The notes below the pieces were generated by a model. It saw only the letters and a program-made list of their open reading frames with translations. It was not told the DNA's origin and ran no database searches. Position numbers and translations under genes: made by a program. DNA of 64,000 nt, from NCBI RefSeq assembly GCF_021166475.1, contig NZ_JAJOYS010000001.1, forward strand, positions 992,001-1,056,000, in the 5' to 3' direction. Shown here piece after piece: positions 8,092-17,026 of the stretch; position 1 is the stretch's first letter; each line of letters starts with the position of its first letter. Source of the DNA: Pelagibacterium xiamenense (GTDB lineage: Bacteria > Pseudomonadota > Alphaproteobacteria > Rhizobiales > Devosiaceae).

Positions 8092-9912
8092 TCATCGCCG
8101 CCCGAACAATCGCTCAAGGTCACCCTTTTTGAGCTCGATATAGGTCGGGCGCCCGTGGATGCACTGGCCTGAATGGGGCGTAGCCTCCATTTCGCGCAGG
8201 AGCGCGTTCATTTCATCCCCGCGCAGGCGCCTGCCCGAGCGGACGGAACCGTGACAGGCCATGCGCGCGATGATTGCGTCCATGCGCTCTTCGACGACCG
8301 CCACGCTGTCCCATTCGGCAAGTCCGTCGGCAAGGTCGCGGATGAGGCCTTCGACGTCGGCCTGGCCGAGCAGGGCGGGGGTCTCGTTGACCGCGATGGC
8401 CGAGGGGCCGAAGCGTTCGAGATAGAGTCCCAGCCGCTCGAGCACGGACCGCGCGTCTTCGAGCCGGCCGCAATCTTCCTCGGGCAGGTCGACGACCACC
8501 GGGATCAGCTGCGCCTGGCTCGGGACCGGGCCGGCCCGGAGCTGATTGCGGAAGCGTTCGTAGACTAGCCGTTCGTGGGCGGCGTGCTGATCGATAAGAA
8601 CGAGCGCATCGCCGTTCTGGGCGACGATGTAGTTCTCGAAAACCTGCGCGCGAGCGACACCGAGCGGATAGTCGGTATCCGGCACCGTTTCGGCCAAAGG
8701 CTCCATCCGTGCGCTCGGCGCGTCGAAGCGGCGATGGTGCGCCGCGACCTCGGCGGAAAAATTAGGGCGTTCAGCCGGTGTCCAGCCAGGCGCAGGCGTT
8801 GAAGACGTTGCGGCAGGCTCGGCAAATGCCGCCTGGCCCGGCCCGGCCGGCTGCGCCGGCGCCTCGGGGACGCGGAAGCTGGCGAGCGCATTGTCGGCAA
8901 CCGAGGACGACGCGCGGAAACCTGCCGCGCCCAGCGCCTCGGTGAGCGCGCGGATCACGGTGCCGCGCACAGCGCCGGGGTCGCGGAAACGCAGCTCGGC
9001 CTTGGTCGGGTGGACGTTGACGTCGACATCCGCGGGATCGATGGCGACGAAAAGCGCCAGCACCGGGAAGCGGTCACGGTGGAGGAAATCGGCATAGGCC
9101 GCGCGCACGGCGCCCAGAAGCACCTTGTCGCGCACCGAGCGGCCATTGACGAAATAAAACTGGTTGAGCGTATTGGCACGGCTATAGGTCGGCAGCCCCG
9201 CCAGCCCGCCCACGACAATCCCGCCGCGTGAAAAGGCGATCTCCTGCGCGTTCTTGGGAAAATCCGTGCCGATGATCTGCGCGAGGCGGGCGTGGACCGC
9301 ATTCTCGCCTGTTTGCGCGGGCCAGTTGGTCGCGGAGCGATCCGAACCCGAGAGCACGAAATGCACGCCCCGGTGCGCCATGGCGAGGCGCTTCACGACG
9401 TCGGTGATCGCGTTGGCTTCGGCGCGGTCGGTCTTTAGAAACTTGAGCCGCGCGGGGACGGCGGCGAAGAGGTTTTTGACTTCGACGATGGTGCCCCTGT
9501 TCATGGCCTGCGGCACGGGCCCTTCGCGCAGGCCGCGTTTGAGCGTGAGTTTCAGTCCGCTCTGCGCATTTGCCGGACGTGAGGCGATGGACAGGTCCGA
9601 GACGGCGCCGATCGAGGCCAGCGCCTCACCGCGAAAGCCCAGCGTGCGGATGTCGTCGAGCCCGCCATCTGACAGTTTCGACGTAGCGTGGCGCTCGACA
9701 GACAGGAGTAGGTCGGTCTCGTCCATGCCGTGGCCGTCGTCCTCGATGCGGATGAGACCCTTGCCGCCCGCGCCGGTCGTGATCGCGATACGCCTCGCAC
9801 CCGCGTCGAGCGCATTCTCGACGAGCTCCTTGACGACGCTTGCGGGCCGCTCGACGACCTCGCCCGCCGCGATTTTGTTGACCAGATCGTCTGGAAGCTG
9901 CCGGATGGCCAT
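8092..9912 (-). CDS. mutL: DNA mismatch repair protein MutL
   Basis: MutL couples MutS mismatch recognition to strand nicking. The 606-residue protein has an N-terminal GHKL ATPase (VKELVENALDAGA, DDGHGM, RATSKL-type region, GFRGEALASI), a Pro/Ala-rich linker (about residues 345-410) and a C-terminal dimerisation domain. That domain carries the endonuclease metal-site motif DQHAAHERLVYE at 441-452 and a C584/H586 pair in QCIHGRP, so this is a nicking MutL, as expected where mutH is absent. QAQLIP at 466-471 fits the clamp-binding motif QxxLxP known in MutL. Transcribed divergently from tadA across 96 bp. Confidence 0.96.
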   Translation of the reverse strand: MAIRQLPDDLVNKIAAGEVVERPASVVKELVENALDAGARRIAITTGAGGKGLIRIEDDGHGMDETDLLLSVERHATSKLSDGGLDDIRTLGFRGEALASIGAVSDLSIASRPANAQSGLKLTLKRGLREGPVPQAMNRGTIVEVKNLFAAVPARLKFLKTDRAEANAITDVVKRLAMAHRGVHFVLSGSDRSATNWPAQTGENAVHARLAQIIGTDFPKNAQEIAFSRGGIVVGGLAGLPTYSRANTLNQFYFVNGRSVRDKVLLGAVRAAYADFLHRDRFPVLALFVAIDPADVDVNVHPTKAELRFRDPGAVRGTVIRALTEALGAAGFRASSSVADNALASFRVPEAPAQPAGPGQAAFAEPAATSSTPAPGWTPAERPNFSAEVAAHHRRFDAPSARMEPLAETVPDTDYPLGVARAQVFENYIVAQNGDALVLIDQHAAHERLVYERFRNQLRAGPVPSQAQLIPVVVDLPEEDCGRLEDARSVLERLGLYLERFGPSAIAVNETPALLGQADVEGLIRDLADGLAEWDSVAVVEERMDAIIARMACHGSVRSGRRLRGDEMNALLREMEATPHSGQCIHGRPTYIELKKGDLERLFGRR

Positions 9913-10008
9913 GCGGGGTGATTCTCCTTTGGCGTCATTCTAGGCGCCACGCGGGTGCGATGCACGGGGCGAGACACCAAACTCCAAAGCTGATAGAGGC
10001 TTGTCGCC

Positions 10009-10458
10009 ATGGATGCAGGTTTCAACCCGATGGATATGGCGTTCGCCCTTGCCGAGCAGGCCGCGCTCGCAGGCGAAGTGCCCGTCGGCGCGGTGATCGT
10101 TAAAGACGGGCAGCTCGTCGCCGCTGAGCGCAACCGCATGCGCGCGTCCGGCGATCCGACCGGGCATGCCGAAATGCTGGCGATCCGCGCCGCGCTCAAG
10201 AAGATCGGCAGCGGCCGGCTGGCGCAATGCGATCTCTACGTCACCCTCGAACCATGCACCATGTGCGCAGGCGCCATCGCCCACGCGAAAATTCGCAGGC
10301 TCTATTATGCCGCCGAGGACCCCAAGGGCGGTGCCGTGGACAATGGCGTGCGGTTTTTCGATCAGCCCACCTGCCACCACGCGCCCGAGGTGATCGGCGG
10401 TCTGTCCGAGGGGCGCGCAGCGGAGATGCTCAGGAGATTTTTCGCTGAGCGGCGATGA
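10009..10458 (+). CDS. tadA: tRNA-specific adenosine deaminase TadA
   Basis: TadA deaminates A34 to inosine in tRNA-Arg(ACG). The 149-residue protein has the zinc cytidine/adenosine deaminase motifs: H53-A-E55 (metal ligand and catalytic Glu) in GHAEMLAIR and PCTMC with C83 and C86. It also has the family's EVPVGAVIV near the N-terminus. Length is normal. Its end overlaps the convergent patatin gene by 29 bp. Confidence 0.95.
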   Translation: MDAGFNPMDMAFALAEQAALAGEVPVGAVIVKDGQLVAAERNRMRASGDPTGHAEMLAIRAALKKIGSGRLAQCDLYVTLEPCTMCAGAIAHAKIRRLYYAAEDPKGGAVDNGVRFFDQPTCHHAPEVIGGLSEGRAAEMLRRFFAERR

Positions 10459-11293
10459 ATTCCTCGATCTTGTCGCCCAGTAGCCGCTTGAACCGGTCTT
10501 TTTCCTTGTCTCCCGCCGCGATGATTTCCCTGACGCGCCAATATTCATGCGCGCCATACGCCGAGAGAAATGGCCGGAAATAAAGGTCGGGCGGATAGGC
10601 GGCGATCATGTGGGCCGTCAACGCATGCATCATGATCTGCGCCGAACCAAGACCGATATCGAGGGCCGAAGGCACCGCCTCGCGCGGCCAGTCCTGCGGG
10701 TCACCATTCACATCGATGCCGATCAGGATATTGGATCCCGCCGCGGCGATATCGAGTGGCAGCGGGTTCACCACGCCGCCATCCACCAGAAGGGTTTCGT
10801 GGTAATGGACCGGCTTGAAAAGGCTTGGAATGGCGAGCGATCCCGCCACGGCGGGGCGCAGCGGCCCCTCATGGAAAACGACCTGATGCCAGGATTTGAA
10901 ATCCGTGGCGATGCAGGAAAACGGGATGGTCAGTTCCTCGAACGTCGCGGGCATATCCAGGGGCGTGAAGGCGTCATAGACCTTCTCGGCATTGAGCTGG
11001 ATCGACAGTCCCTCGGCCAGAACCTGTTTGACCGAGCGCATATGCGTCGACAGCAGCCTGCCGAAAAGCCCGTTCATCGAACCAAGGCGCTCTTGCGACA
11101 ATTCCCGGATCTCCCGGCCGGTCATGCCGGCAGCCCAGCCAGAGCCGATCAGGGCGCCGATGGAGGTGCCGGCGATCCGGTCGGGCCTCAGCCCCATTTC
11201 ATCCATCGCTTCGATGAACGGGATATGCGCGAGCCCCCGGGCAGACCCACCCCCGAGTGCGATACCGATCCGCGGATCGTCGATCGTGCCCAC
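10430..11293 (-). CDS. Patatin-like phospholipase (RssA family)
   Basis: A 287-residue patatin-fold hydrolase, expected to hydrolyse acyl esters of lipids through a Ser-Asp dyad. It shows the oxyanion loop GGGSARGLAH near the N-terminus, the nucleophile elbow GTSIG with S44, and D171 in the VDGGVVNPLP motif. It resembles the RssA/YchK/NTE branch rather than secreted effectors; no signal peptide is visible. The start is a GTG at 11293. It lies downstream of purD on the same strand, separated by a 47-bp gap that contains a perfect hairpin overlapping its ribosome-binding region. Confidence 0.9.
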   Translation of the reverse strand: MGTIDDPRIGIALGGGSARGLAHIPFIEAMDEMGLRPDRIAGTSIGALIGSGWAAGMTGREIRELSQERLGSMNGLFGRLLSTHMRSVKQVLAEGLSIQLNAEKVYDAFTPLDMPATFEELTIPFSCIATDFKSWHQVVFHEGPLRPAVAGSLAIPSLFKPVHYHETLLVDGGVVNPLPLDIAAAGSNILIGIDVNGDPQDWPREAVPSALDIGLGSAQIMMHALTAHMIAAYPPDLYFRPFLSAYGAHEYWRVREIIAAGDKEKDRFKRLLGDKIEEFIAAQRKIS

Positions 11294-11298
11294 GCTTC

Positions 11299-11326
11299 AG
11301 CCTCTGGTTCTCTCCGTCCAGAGGCT
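11299..11326 (-). other. Perfect 9-bp hairpin between purD and the patatin gene
   Basis: AGCCTCTGG and CCAGAGGCT pair across a 10-nt loop. Read on the minus strand it follows the purD stop and its 3' arm contains the AGAGG that would serve as the patatin Shine-Dalgarno, 5 nt before the GTG start. There is no T-tract, so it is more likely an RNA structure affecting patatin translation or mRNA processing than a terminator. Confidence 0.5.
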
Positions 11327-11340
11327 AAACCAGATGCGGC

Positions 11341-12609
11341 CTATTGAGAAGAGACTGCACGCCATCCGATATCGCGGCGGCAGAACCCCTCGGGCCAGTC
11401 GATAGCATCGACCGCCGCATAGGCCCGCGCCTGCGCTTCTGCGACGTCGCTGCCAACCGCAGTGACGTTGAGAACCCGCCCGCCAGTGGCCTTGAGCGCC
11501 GCGCCCTCTCGCGCCGTTCCCGCGTGGAAGACCTGAACCCCGTCGGAGTTCGCAGCGTCCGCGCCGGCAATCGCCGTCCCCTTTTCGTAGGCGCCGGGAT
11601 AGCCCTTGGCGGCGAGCACGACCGTGAGCGCGACGCCATCGCGCCAGCGCGGCGTCACCGGGGCCAGCCGCCCTGTGGCGGCACCTTCGAGAATGTCGAG
11701 CAGGTCACTCTCGAGGAGCATCATCAGGACCTGGCACTCGGGGTCGCCGAACCGTGTGTTGAATTCGATGAGCTTGGGGCCCTCGGCGGTCATCATCAGC
11801 CCGGCGAAAAGCACGCCGGAAAAGGGTGTGCCGCGCGCGGCCATGCCGCGGATCGCCGGCTCGATGATTTCGCGCAACGCGCGCTCGACCAGCGCATCGG
11901 TCATGACCGGGGCGGGGGCATAGGCACCCATGCCACCGGTGTTGGGCCCCTCGTCGCCGTCATAGGCTCGCTTGTGGTCCTGGGCCGGGGGCAGAAGGGT
12001 GATGTGCTCGCCGTCGCAGACCGCAAAAAGGCTGGCTTCCTCTCCCATAAGGCATTCTTCGATGACGACCTCGGCGCCCGCATTCCCGAACGCCCCGTCG
12101 AAGCATTCGCGCAGCGCCGCCTCGGCGGCTTCGATCGTCCCGGCGACAGTGACGCCTTTGCCCGCCGCAAGCCCGTCGGCCTTGATGACGATGGGCGCGC
12201 CCTGTTCCCTGAGATAGGCGAGGGCAGGGTCGAGGGCATCGAACCTGGCGTAGCGCGCCGTGGGTATGCCCATCTCGTCGCATAGGGCCTTGGTGAAGGC
12301 TTTCGAGCCCTCGAGCTGCGCGGCGGCCTTCGAGGGGCCGAAAACTGCAAGGCCGGCGGCGCGCAGATCGTCCGCAATCCCGGCAACCAGCGGCCCCTCG
12401 GGGCCGACAACCACGAGATCGATCAGTTCGCGCTGACAGAAAGCGGCAACCGCGTCGTGATCGGCCACGTCGAGGGCGATGTTTTCCGCCACCAGCGCCG
12501 TACCGCCATTCCCGGGTGCAACGAAGAGCTTTTCGAGCCGGTCCGATTTCGCCATGGCCCACGCCAGCGCGTGCTCGCGGCCCCCCGACCCGATCAGCAA
12601 TACCCGCAT
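11341..12609 (-). CDS. purD: Phosphoribosylamine-glycine ligase (GAR synthetase)
   Basis: PurD joins glycine to phosphoribosylamine with ATP in the second step of purine synthesis. The 422-residue protein begins with [17 protein letters not shown], has the ATP-grasp phosphate-binding segment [13 protein letters not shown] at 141-153 and the metal-site motif [12 protein letters not shown] at 282-293. Length matches the family. Divergent from xseA over a 106-bp gap. Glycine supply links it loosely to the gcv operon elsewhere in the window. Confidence 0.97.
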   Translation of the reverse strand: MRVLLIGSGGREHALAWAMAKSDRLEKLFVAPGNGGTALVAENIALDVADHDAVAAFCQRELIDLVVVGPEGPLVAGIADDLRAAGLAVFGPSKAAAQLEGSKAFTKALCDEMGIPTARYARFDALDPALAYLREQGAPIVIKADGLAAGKGVTVAGTIEAAEAALRECFDGAFGNAGAEVVIEECLMGEEASLFAVCDGEHITLLPPAQDHKRAYDGDEGPNTGGMGAYAPAPVMTDALVERALREIIEPAIRGMAARGTPFSGVLFAGLMMTAEGPKLIEFNTRFGDPECQVLMMLLESDLLDILEGAATGRLAPVTPRWRDGVALTVVLAAKGYPGAYEKGTAIAGADAANSDGVQVFHAGTAREGAALKATGGRVLNVTAVGSDVAEAQARAYAAVDAIDWPEGFCRRDIGWRAVSSQ

Positions 12610-12715
12610 CGTCGCCCGTTCCCCTTGTATGATTGCGTTGAGACGGACCGTCTACCACGGGTCGCCCGCACCCGCCAGCCTTGACCGAATCCCCGCGATG
12701 CGCGACCACAGGACA

Positions 12716-14266
12716 ATGACCGACGTTCAGTCCAACGCCCACGAATTTACCGTTTCCGAGATATCCCAGGCGGTCAAACGCACCGTCGAGGATAATTTCG
12801 GTTTTGTCCGCGTGCGCGGTGAAATCTCGGGCTTCCGCGGGCGACATTCCTCCGGGCACTGCTATTTTACCCTGAAGGACGAGAACGCCGCGATCGACTC
12901 GGTGATCTGGAAGGGCAATTACGCCCGGCTTGCCTTCAAGCCCGAAGAGGGGCTTGAAGTCATCGCGACGGGCCGTCTGACGACATTTTCGCGCTCGTCG
13001 AAATATCAGATCGTCATCGAACAGCTCGAACCAGCCGGCGCGGGCGCGCTCATGGCGCTGCTCGAGGAGCGGCGCAAGAAGTTCATCGCCGAAGGGCTGT
13101 TCGCCCCCGAGCGCAAGAAGGATCTGCCGTACCTTCCACGCGTCATCGGAGTGGTGACGTCGCCCACCGGCGCGGTCATCCGCGATATCATCCATCGACT
13201 CGAGGACCGCTTCCCGTCCCACGTGATCGTCTGGCCCGTCCGCGTCCAGGGCGAGACCTGCGCGCCGGAGGTGACCGCGGCCATCGACGGGTTCAACGCG
13301 TTGCGGCCCGGTGACGCAATCCCGCGCCCGGACCTCCTGATTGTCGCCCGTGGCGGCGGCTCGATCGAAGACCTCTGGGGGTTCAACGAGGAAAGTGTCG
13401 TACGCGCGGTGGCGCGGTCGGAAATTCCCGTGATCTCGGCGGTGGGGCACGAAACCGACGTCACGCTCGTCGATTACGTCGCCGACCGGCGCGCGCCGAC
13501 ACCGACGGGCGCCGCGGAAATGGCCGTGCCTGTGCGCGGGGAACTGATTGCCTATGTCGACGATCTTGGCGCGCGCCAGCGCAACGCCGCGCGACGCCTC
13601 GCGGGCAATCTGCGCGACCGCTTCCGCGCCGCTGCGGCGGGGATGCCGCGCGCAACCGATCTAACTGCAACCCAGCGCCAGCGCCTCGATATGGCCTCGA
13701 CGCGCCTCACCTCGGCGCTTCGTTCGGCCCGGCACGCCAAGGTGCTGGCCCTTTCGGAAACATCGCGGTCGCTTGGGCCGGGCCTTCTGCAGTCGCGAAT
13801 GCACAAAAGCCGCGCGGACCTCGACCGGCTCTCAAACCGTGCCGCCTATCTGGCGACAGGCCGCGTCTCGCGCGCGCAATTGCGGCTCTCCCCGCTCGCG
13901 AGCGCGTTGCGTCCACAATTGCTCAAGACCCCGATCGAACGCGCCGCAACGCGGATCGATACGCTCGCCCAGCGGCTTCTGCCGGCCTTTGTGCGAAAGG
14001 TAGAGGACCGCCGCACACGGCTCGAAGCCTCAAGCCGGCTGCTTGAAACCGTGGGCTACAAACAGGTGCTCGCGCGCGGATTTGCGCTCGTCACCGACGC
14101 GGACGGCCATATCGTCCGCTCGCCCGACGCCGTCAAGCCCGGCGACGCCCTCGCGATTACCGTTGCAGATGGCCGGATCGATGCCCATGTCTCTGGTGCG
14201 CCCGCAGCACCCCGGCGCAAGGCCAAGACCGACACCGATCCTGGCGGACAGGAAAGTCTCTTTTGA
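12716..14266 (+). CDS. xseA: Exodeoxyribonuclease VII large subunit
   Basis: XseA with XseB forms the single-strand exonuclease VII. The protein (516 residues from this start) has an N-terminal OB-fold domain (about 10-105, FTVSEISQAVKRTVE onward), then the catalytic domain with VVTSPTGAVIRDI and RGGGSIEDLWGFNEE near 212-226, and a long helical C-terminal region. I chose the ATG at 12716 (MTDVQSN) because homologues begin just before EFTVSEIS; the ATG at 12698 is possible. The last residues are QESLF, close to the beta-clamp pentapeptide QL(S/D)LF. xseB is not in this window. DUF2093 follows after 34 bp. Confidence 0.94.
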   Translation: MTDVQSNAHEFTVSEISQAVKRTVEDNFGFVRVRGEISGFRGRHSSGHCYFTLKDENAAIDSVIWKGNYARLAFKPEEGLEVIATGRLTTFSRSSKYQIVIEQLEPAGAGALMALLEERRKKFIAEGLFAPERKKDLPYLPRVIGVVTSPTGAVIRDIIHRLEDRFPSHVIVWPVRVQGETCAPEVTAAIDGFNALRPGDAIPRPDLLIVARGGGSIEDLWGFNEESVVRAVARSEIPVISAVGHETDVTLVDYVADRRAPTPTGAAEMAVPVRGELIAYVDDLGARQRNAARRLAGNLRDRFRAAAAGMPRATDLTATQRQRLDMASTRLTSALRSARHAKVLALSETSRSLGPGLLQSRMHKSRADLDRLSNRAAYLATGRVSRAQLRLSPLASALRPQLLKTPIERAATRIDTLAQRLLPAFVRKVEDRRTRLEASSRLLETVGYKQVLARGFALVTDADGHIVRSPDAVKPGDALAITVADGRIDAHVSGAPAAPRRKAKTDTDPGGQESLF

Positions 14267-14300
14267 CGGCGCGCGCGCCGGAGCGTAAAAAGATAGCGTT

Positions 14301-14519
14301 ATGAATATTCTCGAAAGCGGGTTCAGCCCGTCCGAAGCGCAGGTCAAATATCTCGACGCCGACTATGTTGTCGTCAAGCCCGGCACGTTTGTGCGCTGCG
14401 CGATAACCGGTACGCCGATCCCCATCGAAGAGCTGACCTATTGGAGCGTCGACCGGCAGGAGCCCTACGCGAACGCCGAGGCGGCATTCACCGCCTATTT
14501 GCGCGATCGGAAGGGTTGA
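14301..14519 (+). CDS. DUF2093 family small protein
   Basis: A 72-residue protein matching the DUF2093 pattern: KYLDADYVVVKPGTFVRCAI, then TPIPIEELTYWSVDRQE and a short tail. The family is conserved in alphaproteobacteria and has no assigned function. It has one cysteine (CAITG) and no signal peptide. It follows xseA closely on the same strand, as it often does in Rhizobiales, and is probably co-transcribed. It converges on the DUF4170 gene with a 6-bp gap. Confidence 0.85.
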   Translation: MNILESGFSPSEAQVKYLDADYVVVKPGTFVRCAITGTPIPIEELTYWSVDRQEPYANAEAAFTAYLRDRKG

Positions 14520-14525
14520 GCCGCC

Positions 14526-14762
14526 TCAGTCCTTTTCCGCCGGATCGAGCAGCCGGTGCAGGTGCACGATGAAATAGCGCATCTCGGCGTTGTCGACTGT
14601 CATCTGTGCCTTCTGTTTCCAGACGTCATAGGCGGCCTTGTAGTTGGGAAAAACGCCAACGACATCGACCGCGTCGAGATCCTTGAACTGAACACCTTCG
14701 AGGTTCGAAAGCTCACCGCCGATCACAAGGTGCAGCAACTGTTTCTGTTCGGTCTCGCTCAT
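14526..14762 (-). CDS. DUF4170 family small protein
   Basis: A 78-residue protein beginning MSETEQKQLLHLVIGGEL, with FKDLDAVDVVGVFPNY and AEMRYFIVHLHRL, the pattern of DUF4170. Function is unknown. I use the ATG at 14762 because the family starts at this point; the frame is open further upstream, but that would overlap the phosphatase gene. The start overlaps the preceding stop in an ATGA, so it is probably translationally coupled to the CysQ-like gene, a pairing I recall from other Rhizobiales. Confidence 0.82.
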   Translation of the reverse strand: MSETEQKQLLHLVIGGELSNLEGVQFKDLDAVDVVGVFPNYKAAYDVWKQKAQMTVDNAEMRYFIVHLHRLLDPAEKD

Positions 14763-15595
14763 CTTCCACTTTGCTCCAGTGTGGTGGGATCGGGACAGCC
14801 ATAGACGGTGCGCAACGCATCGCACAGCATGTCTTTTAGCGACGGGTCGGCGGTTGCTGCAAGAGCCCCGTGACGAGTATCGGCCCGGTTGTAGTGTGGC
14901 CGGCCGGCACAAGCGTCGCGAAAATCCGCCCCGGCCTCGGCGAGAATAATGTCCGCGCCTGCGATATCCCAGTCCTGCGCGCCGCGCCTGGCGACAGTTG
15001 CGTCGAGCTTGCCCCGCGCGACCTGAACGAGCCGGTAGGCAAGCGAGGGATACATTGGGCCTTTTTCATAGACGAGACCGGCGCTCTGGAGTTCGGTATG
15101 CACCGCGCCCGGCGCGGGAATGAGCCGGTCGGCATCCCCCCGATAGGAGGCCCTGAGGGGCTGCCCGTTGAGCGTTGCCCCCCGCCCAAGCGCGGCAGCG
15201 TACATTTCGTCGCGTGCCGGCGCGTAGACGACGCCTGCGACCGGTATGCCATCCTCAACCACGGCAAGACTGACGCACCAGCTATCCTCGCCCTTGATGA
15301 ACCCGCGCGTTCCGTCGATGGGGTCGACGACAAAGACCCGGCGGTGGTCCAGCCGGTCGGTGGTATCGACCTGCTCCTCGCTCAGCCAGCCATAATCGGG
15401 CCGTGCGCCCAAAAGCGCCTGGCCCAAAAACGTATCGATGGCGATGTCGGCCTCGGTGACGGGCGAGGTGATATTCTTGGTCCAGGTCTTGAGATCGGTG
15501 CGGAAGAACCCCAGTCCGATAATCCCCGCATGCACGGCCGCCGAGCGCAGAAGCGCCAGGTCATCCTGTGCAGGGCTCGGAGCGGCAGTGGACAT
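14759..15595 (-). CDS. CysQ-like 3'(2'),5'-bisphosphate nucleotidase / inositol monophosphatase family
   Basis: A 278-residue Mg-dependent phosphatase of the IMPase superfamily. Metal-site residues are visible: the acidic WLSEEQVD near 70-77, DPIDGTRGFIKG at 91-102 and WDIAGADIILAEAG near the C-terminus. The best guess is CysQ, which removes the phosphate from PAP during sulfate assimilation, but inositol-1-phosphatase or a related sugar phosphatase cannot be excluded. I chose the ATG at 15595 (MSTAAPSPAQ); an upstream in-frame codon at 15622 would add 9 residues. It is coupled to DUF4170. The 266-bp gap to the divergent DUF6101 gene holds no recognisable element. Confidence 0.85.
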   Translation of the reverse strand: MSTAAPSPAQDDLALLRSAAVHAGIIGLGFFRTDLKTWTKNITSPVTEADIAIDTFLGQALLGARPDYGWLSEEQVDTTDRLDHRRVFVVDPIDGTRGFIKGEDSWCVSLAVVEDGIPVAGVVYAPARDEMYAAALGRGATLNGQPLRASYRGDADRLIPAPGAVHTELQSAGLVYEKGPMYPSLAYRLVQVARGKLDATVARRGAQDWDIAGADIILAEAGADFRDACAGRPHYNRADTRHGALAATADPSLKDMLCDALRTVYGCPDPTTLEQSGR

Positions 15596-15861
15596 ACAGG
15601 TCCCATGGTTGATCGCGAACACCCGGCAGCGCCTTGTACCCCGCCGGTTTGGCGCCCTTCCTATGCGCTTGGCGGCAAAGGCGCAAGTAAGCCCGGTTAA
15701 TCGCCTCTTACACCTGGTGAGAAACCGCTAACCCATTTTGAGACAAGACAAACTTAACCCAGTTTTTTAAGCGGATGGCGAGCCGGCTGCGTTAGTTTGA
15801 CCTCACCAAAAGAGAGCGGAACAAAAAAACAAGCTCTCGAAAGTTGACAGTGAGGCTAAAT

Positions 15862-16374
15862 ATGGTTCGCGGCGCTAGCATTATCGGTTCGCCCGTCGCA
15901 TTGCAGATGGGCAATCCCTTTCCACCCGGCACGTCTTTATTCGCGGCCAACGACAATCGCTCCTCGCGTGAGGTGATGACCGTGACCGTGCGGCGCGTGC
16001 TCGATAAGAGCGGGCTGGTGGTCAAGGTCAAGGTGCCTGTTGGCGAGTATACAGGTGTTGCGGTCGCCACATCGATTTCCGAAGAAGGTGAGCTTTCGAG
16101 CGCCATCGAGCTGATCCACCCCAATCCCGAACTCAACTATCGAGTCTACGAGGAAAAGGGGAATACCAACGTCGTGGCCGAATGGCAGAACTGGGGCAAA
16201 AAGCTCCGCCTGCCGCTCTATATCCGCGCCGGCGACGGCAATCTCATTGCATATTCCCAGCAGGTCGACGGCCTGATGGTCGGCAGCCAGTCCGGGCGCC
16301 GCATGCTTGGTCCCGACGTCGACCGCCGCACCCGCTTCGCCCGCCGCCGCAAGCCCGGCGAGCAACGCGCATAG
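15862..16374 (+). CDS. DUF6101 family protein
   Basis: A 170-residue soluble protein with a central block VTVRRVLDKSGLVVKVKVPVGE, then EYTGVAVATS, IELIHPNPELNY and NVVAEWQNWGKKLRLPLYI, fitting the DUF6101 family of Rhizobiales as I remember it. The C-terminus is Arg-rich (RRTRFARRRKPGEQRA). Function is unknown. The ATG at 15862 has GTGAGG at 15850-15855, 6 nt upstream. A clear intrinsic terminator follows 30 bp after the stop. Confidence 0.7.
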   Translation: MVRGASIIGSPVALQMGNPFPPGTSLFAANDNRSSREVMTVTVRRVLDKSGLVVKVKVPVGEYTGVAVATSISEEGELSSAIELIHPNPELNYRVYEEKGNTNVVAEWQNWGKKLRLPLYIRAGDGNLIAYSQQVDGLMVGSQSGRRMLGPDVDRRTRFARRRKPGEQRA

Positions 16375-16403
16375 TTTGAAGGATATTTTGGGGATGTATG
16401 AGG

Positions 16404-16432
16404 AAGCCCGGCTGGAAACGGCCGGGCTTTTT
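16404..16432 (+). terminator. Intrinsic terminator after the DUF6101 gene
   Basis: AAGCCCGGC (16404-16412) pairs with GCCGGGCTT (16421-16429) over an 8-nt loop, followed by a run of T to 16432. It sits between convergent DUF6101 and hicB. Confidence 0.8.
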
Positions 16433-16433
16433 G

Positions 16434-16775
16434 CTATCGTGCGTGCTCGGTAGCCTTTTTCAACGCCTCTTCACTCCATTGATTGAGGCTCATACCAGCG
16501 CTCTCCGCCGCCATGGCCGCTTGCGAATGGACAGCCGGATCAATGCGAAGCATCAGATTGCCTGAATAGGCCTTCTCCGGGCTTTTGCCGACCTTCTTGC
16601 AGGATTCAAGGTAATCCTCGACCGCCTCGGCGAAAGCCAGCTTGAGATCGGCAACGGTGTCGGCGTGAAAGCCTACGACATCGTTGATGCCAAGGATGCG
16701 TCCGAAGAAGATCTCGTCATCGGCGTCAAATGCTACCGACGCCTTATATCCTTTATAGCCAAGCACGCTGCTCAT
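16434..16775 (-). CDS. hicB: HicB-type antitoxin
   Basis: A 113-residue HicB-family antitoxin. The N-terminal half has the partial RNase H-like fold of HicB (YKGYKASVAFDADDEIFFGRI, then a helix with LAFAEAVEDYLESC). The C-terminal part reads NLMLRIDPAVHSQAAMAA followed by GMSLNQWSEEALKKA, a ribbon-helix-helix DNA-binding domain, so it can neutralise HicA and probably represses its own promoter. It overlaps hicA by 4 bp and is the second gene of the pair, so the order is toxin then antitoxin. Confidence 0.88.
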   Translation of the reverse strand: MSSVLGYKGYKASVAFDADDEIFFGRILGINDVVGFHADTVADLKLAFAEAVEDYLESCKKVGKSPEKAYSGNLMLRIDPAVHSQAAMAAESAGMSLNQWSEEALKKATEHAR

Positions 16776-17026
16776 GGCTGTACTCCGATCTTAACTAGAA
16801 ACTCTCGTGCGGCGCGAACTTGATAGCGTTTGGCTTCTTTGGCTGGGTGCGGGCGATGGAAATAGGCAATTGTCTCGTTCTTGACAAACCGCACCGCGGA
16901 CCCTTTGCCTTCGATAACGCTGCAGCCGGCCGCAATCAGCAAGCTTTCTATCGCCGCCCAAGCGATGCTTCCCGAGACAGGGTCTGTGAAAACCGCCTTC
17001 AGCGTTGCGCGATGCTTGCTGTTCAT
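16772..17026 (-). CDS. hicA: HicA-type toxin (variant lacking the usual GSH histidine)
   Basis: An 84-residue HicA-family protein; characterised HicA toxins are mRNA interferases with a dsRBD-like fold. It begins MNSKHRATLKAVFTDPVSGS, continues with the helix IAWAAIESLLIAAG, then GKGSAVRF and FHRPHPAKEAKRYQV. In classical HicA the strand after the helix carries GSH with a catalytic histidine; here that position is Ala44, while H57 and H60 occur in FHRPHP. This variant form is, from memory, common in proteobacteria. Toxin activity is therefore inferred from family and pairing with hicB. An inverted repeat overlaps its start codon. Confidence 0.85.
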   Translation of the reverse strand: MNSKHRATLKAVFTDPVSGSIAWAAIESLLIAAGCSVIEGKGSAVRFVKNETIAYFHRPHPAKEAKRYQVRAAREFLVKIGVQP

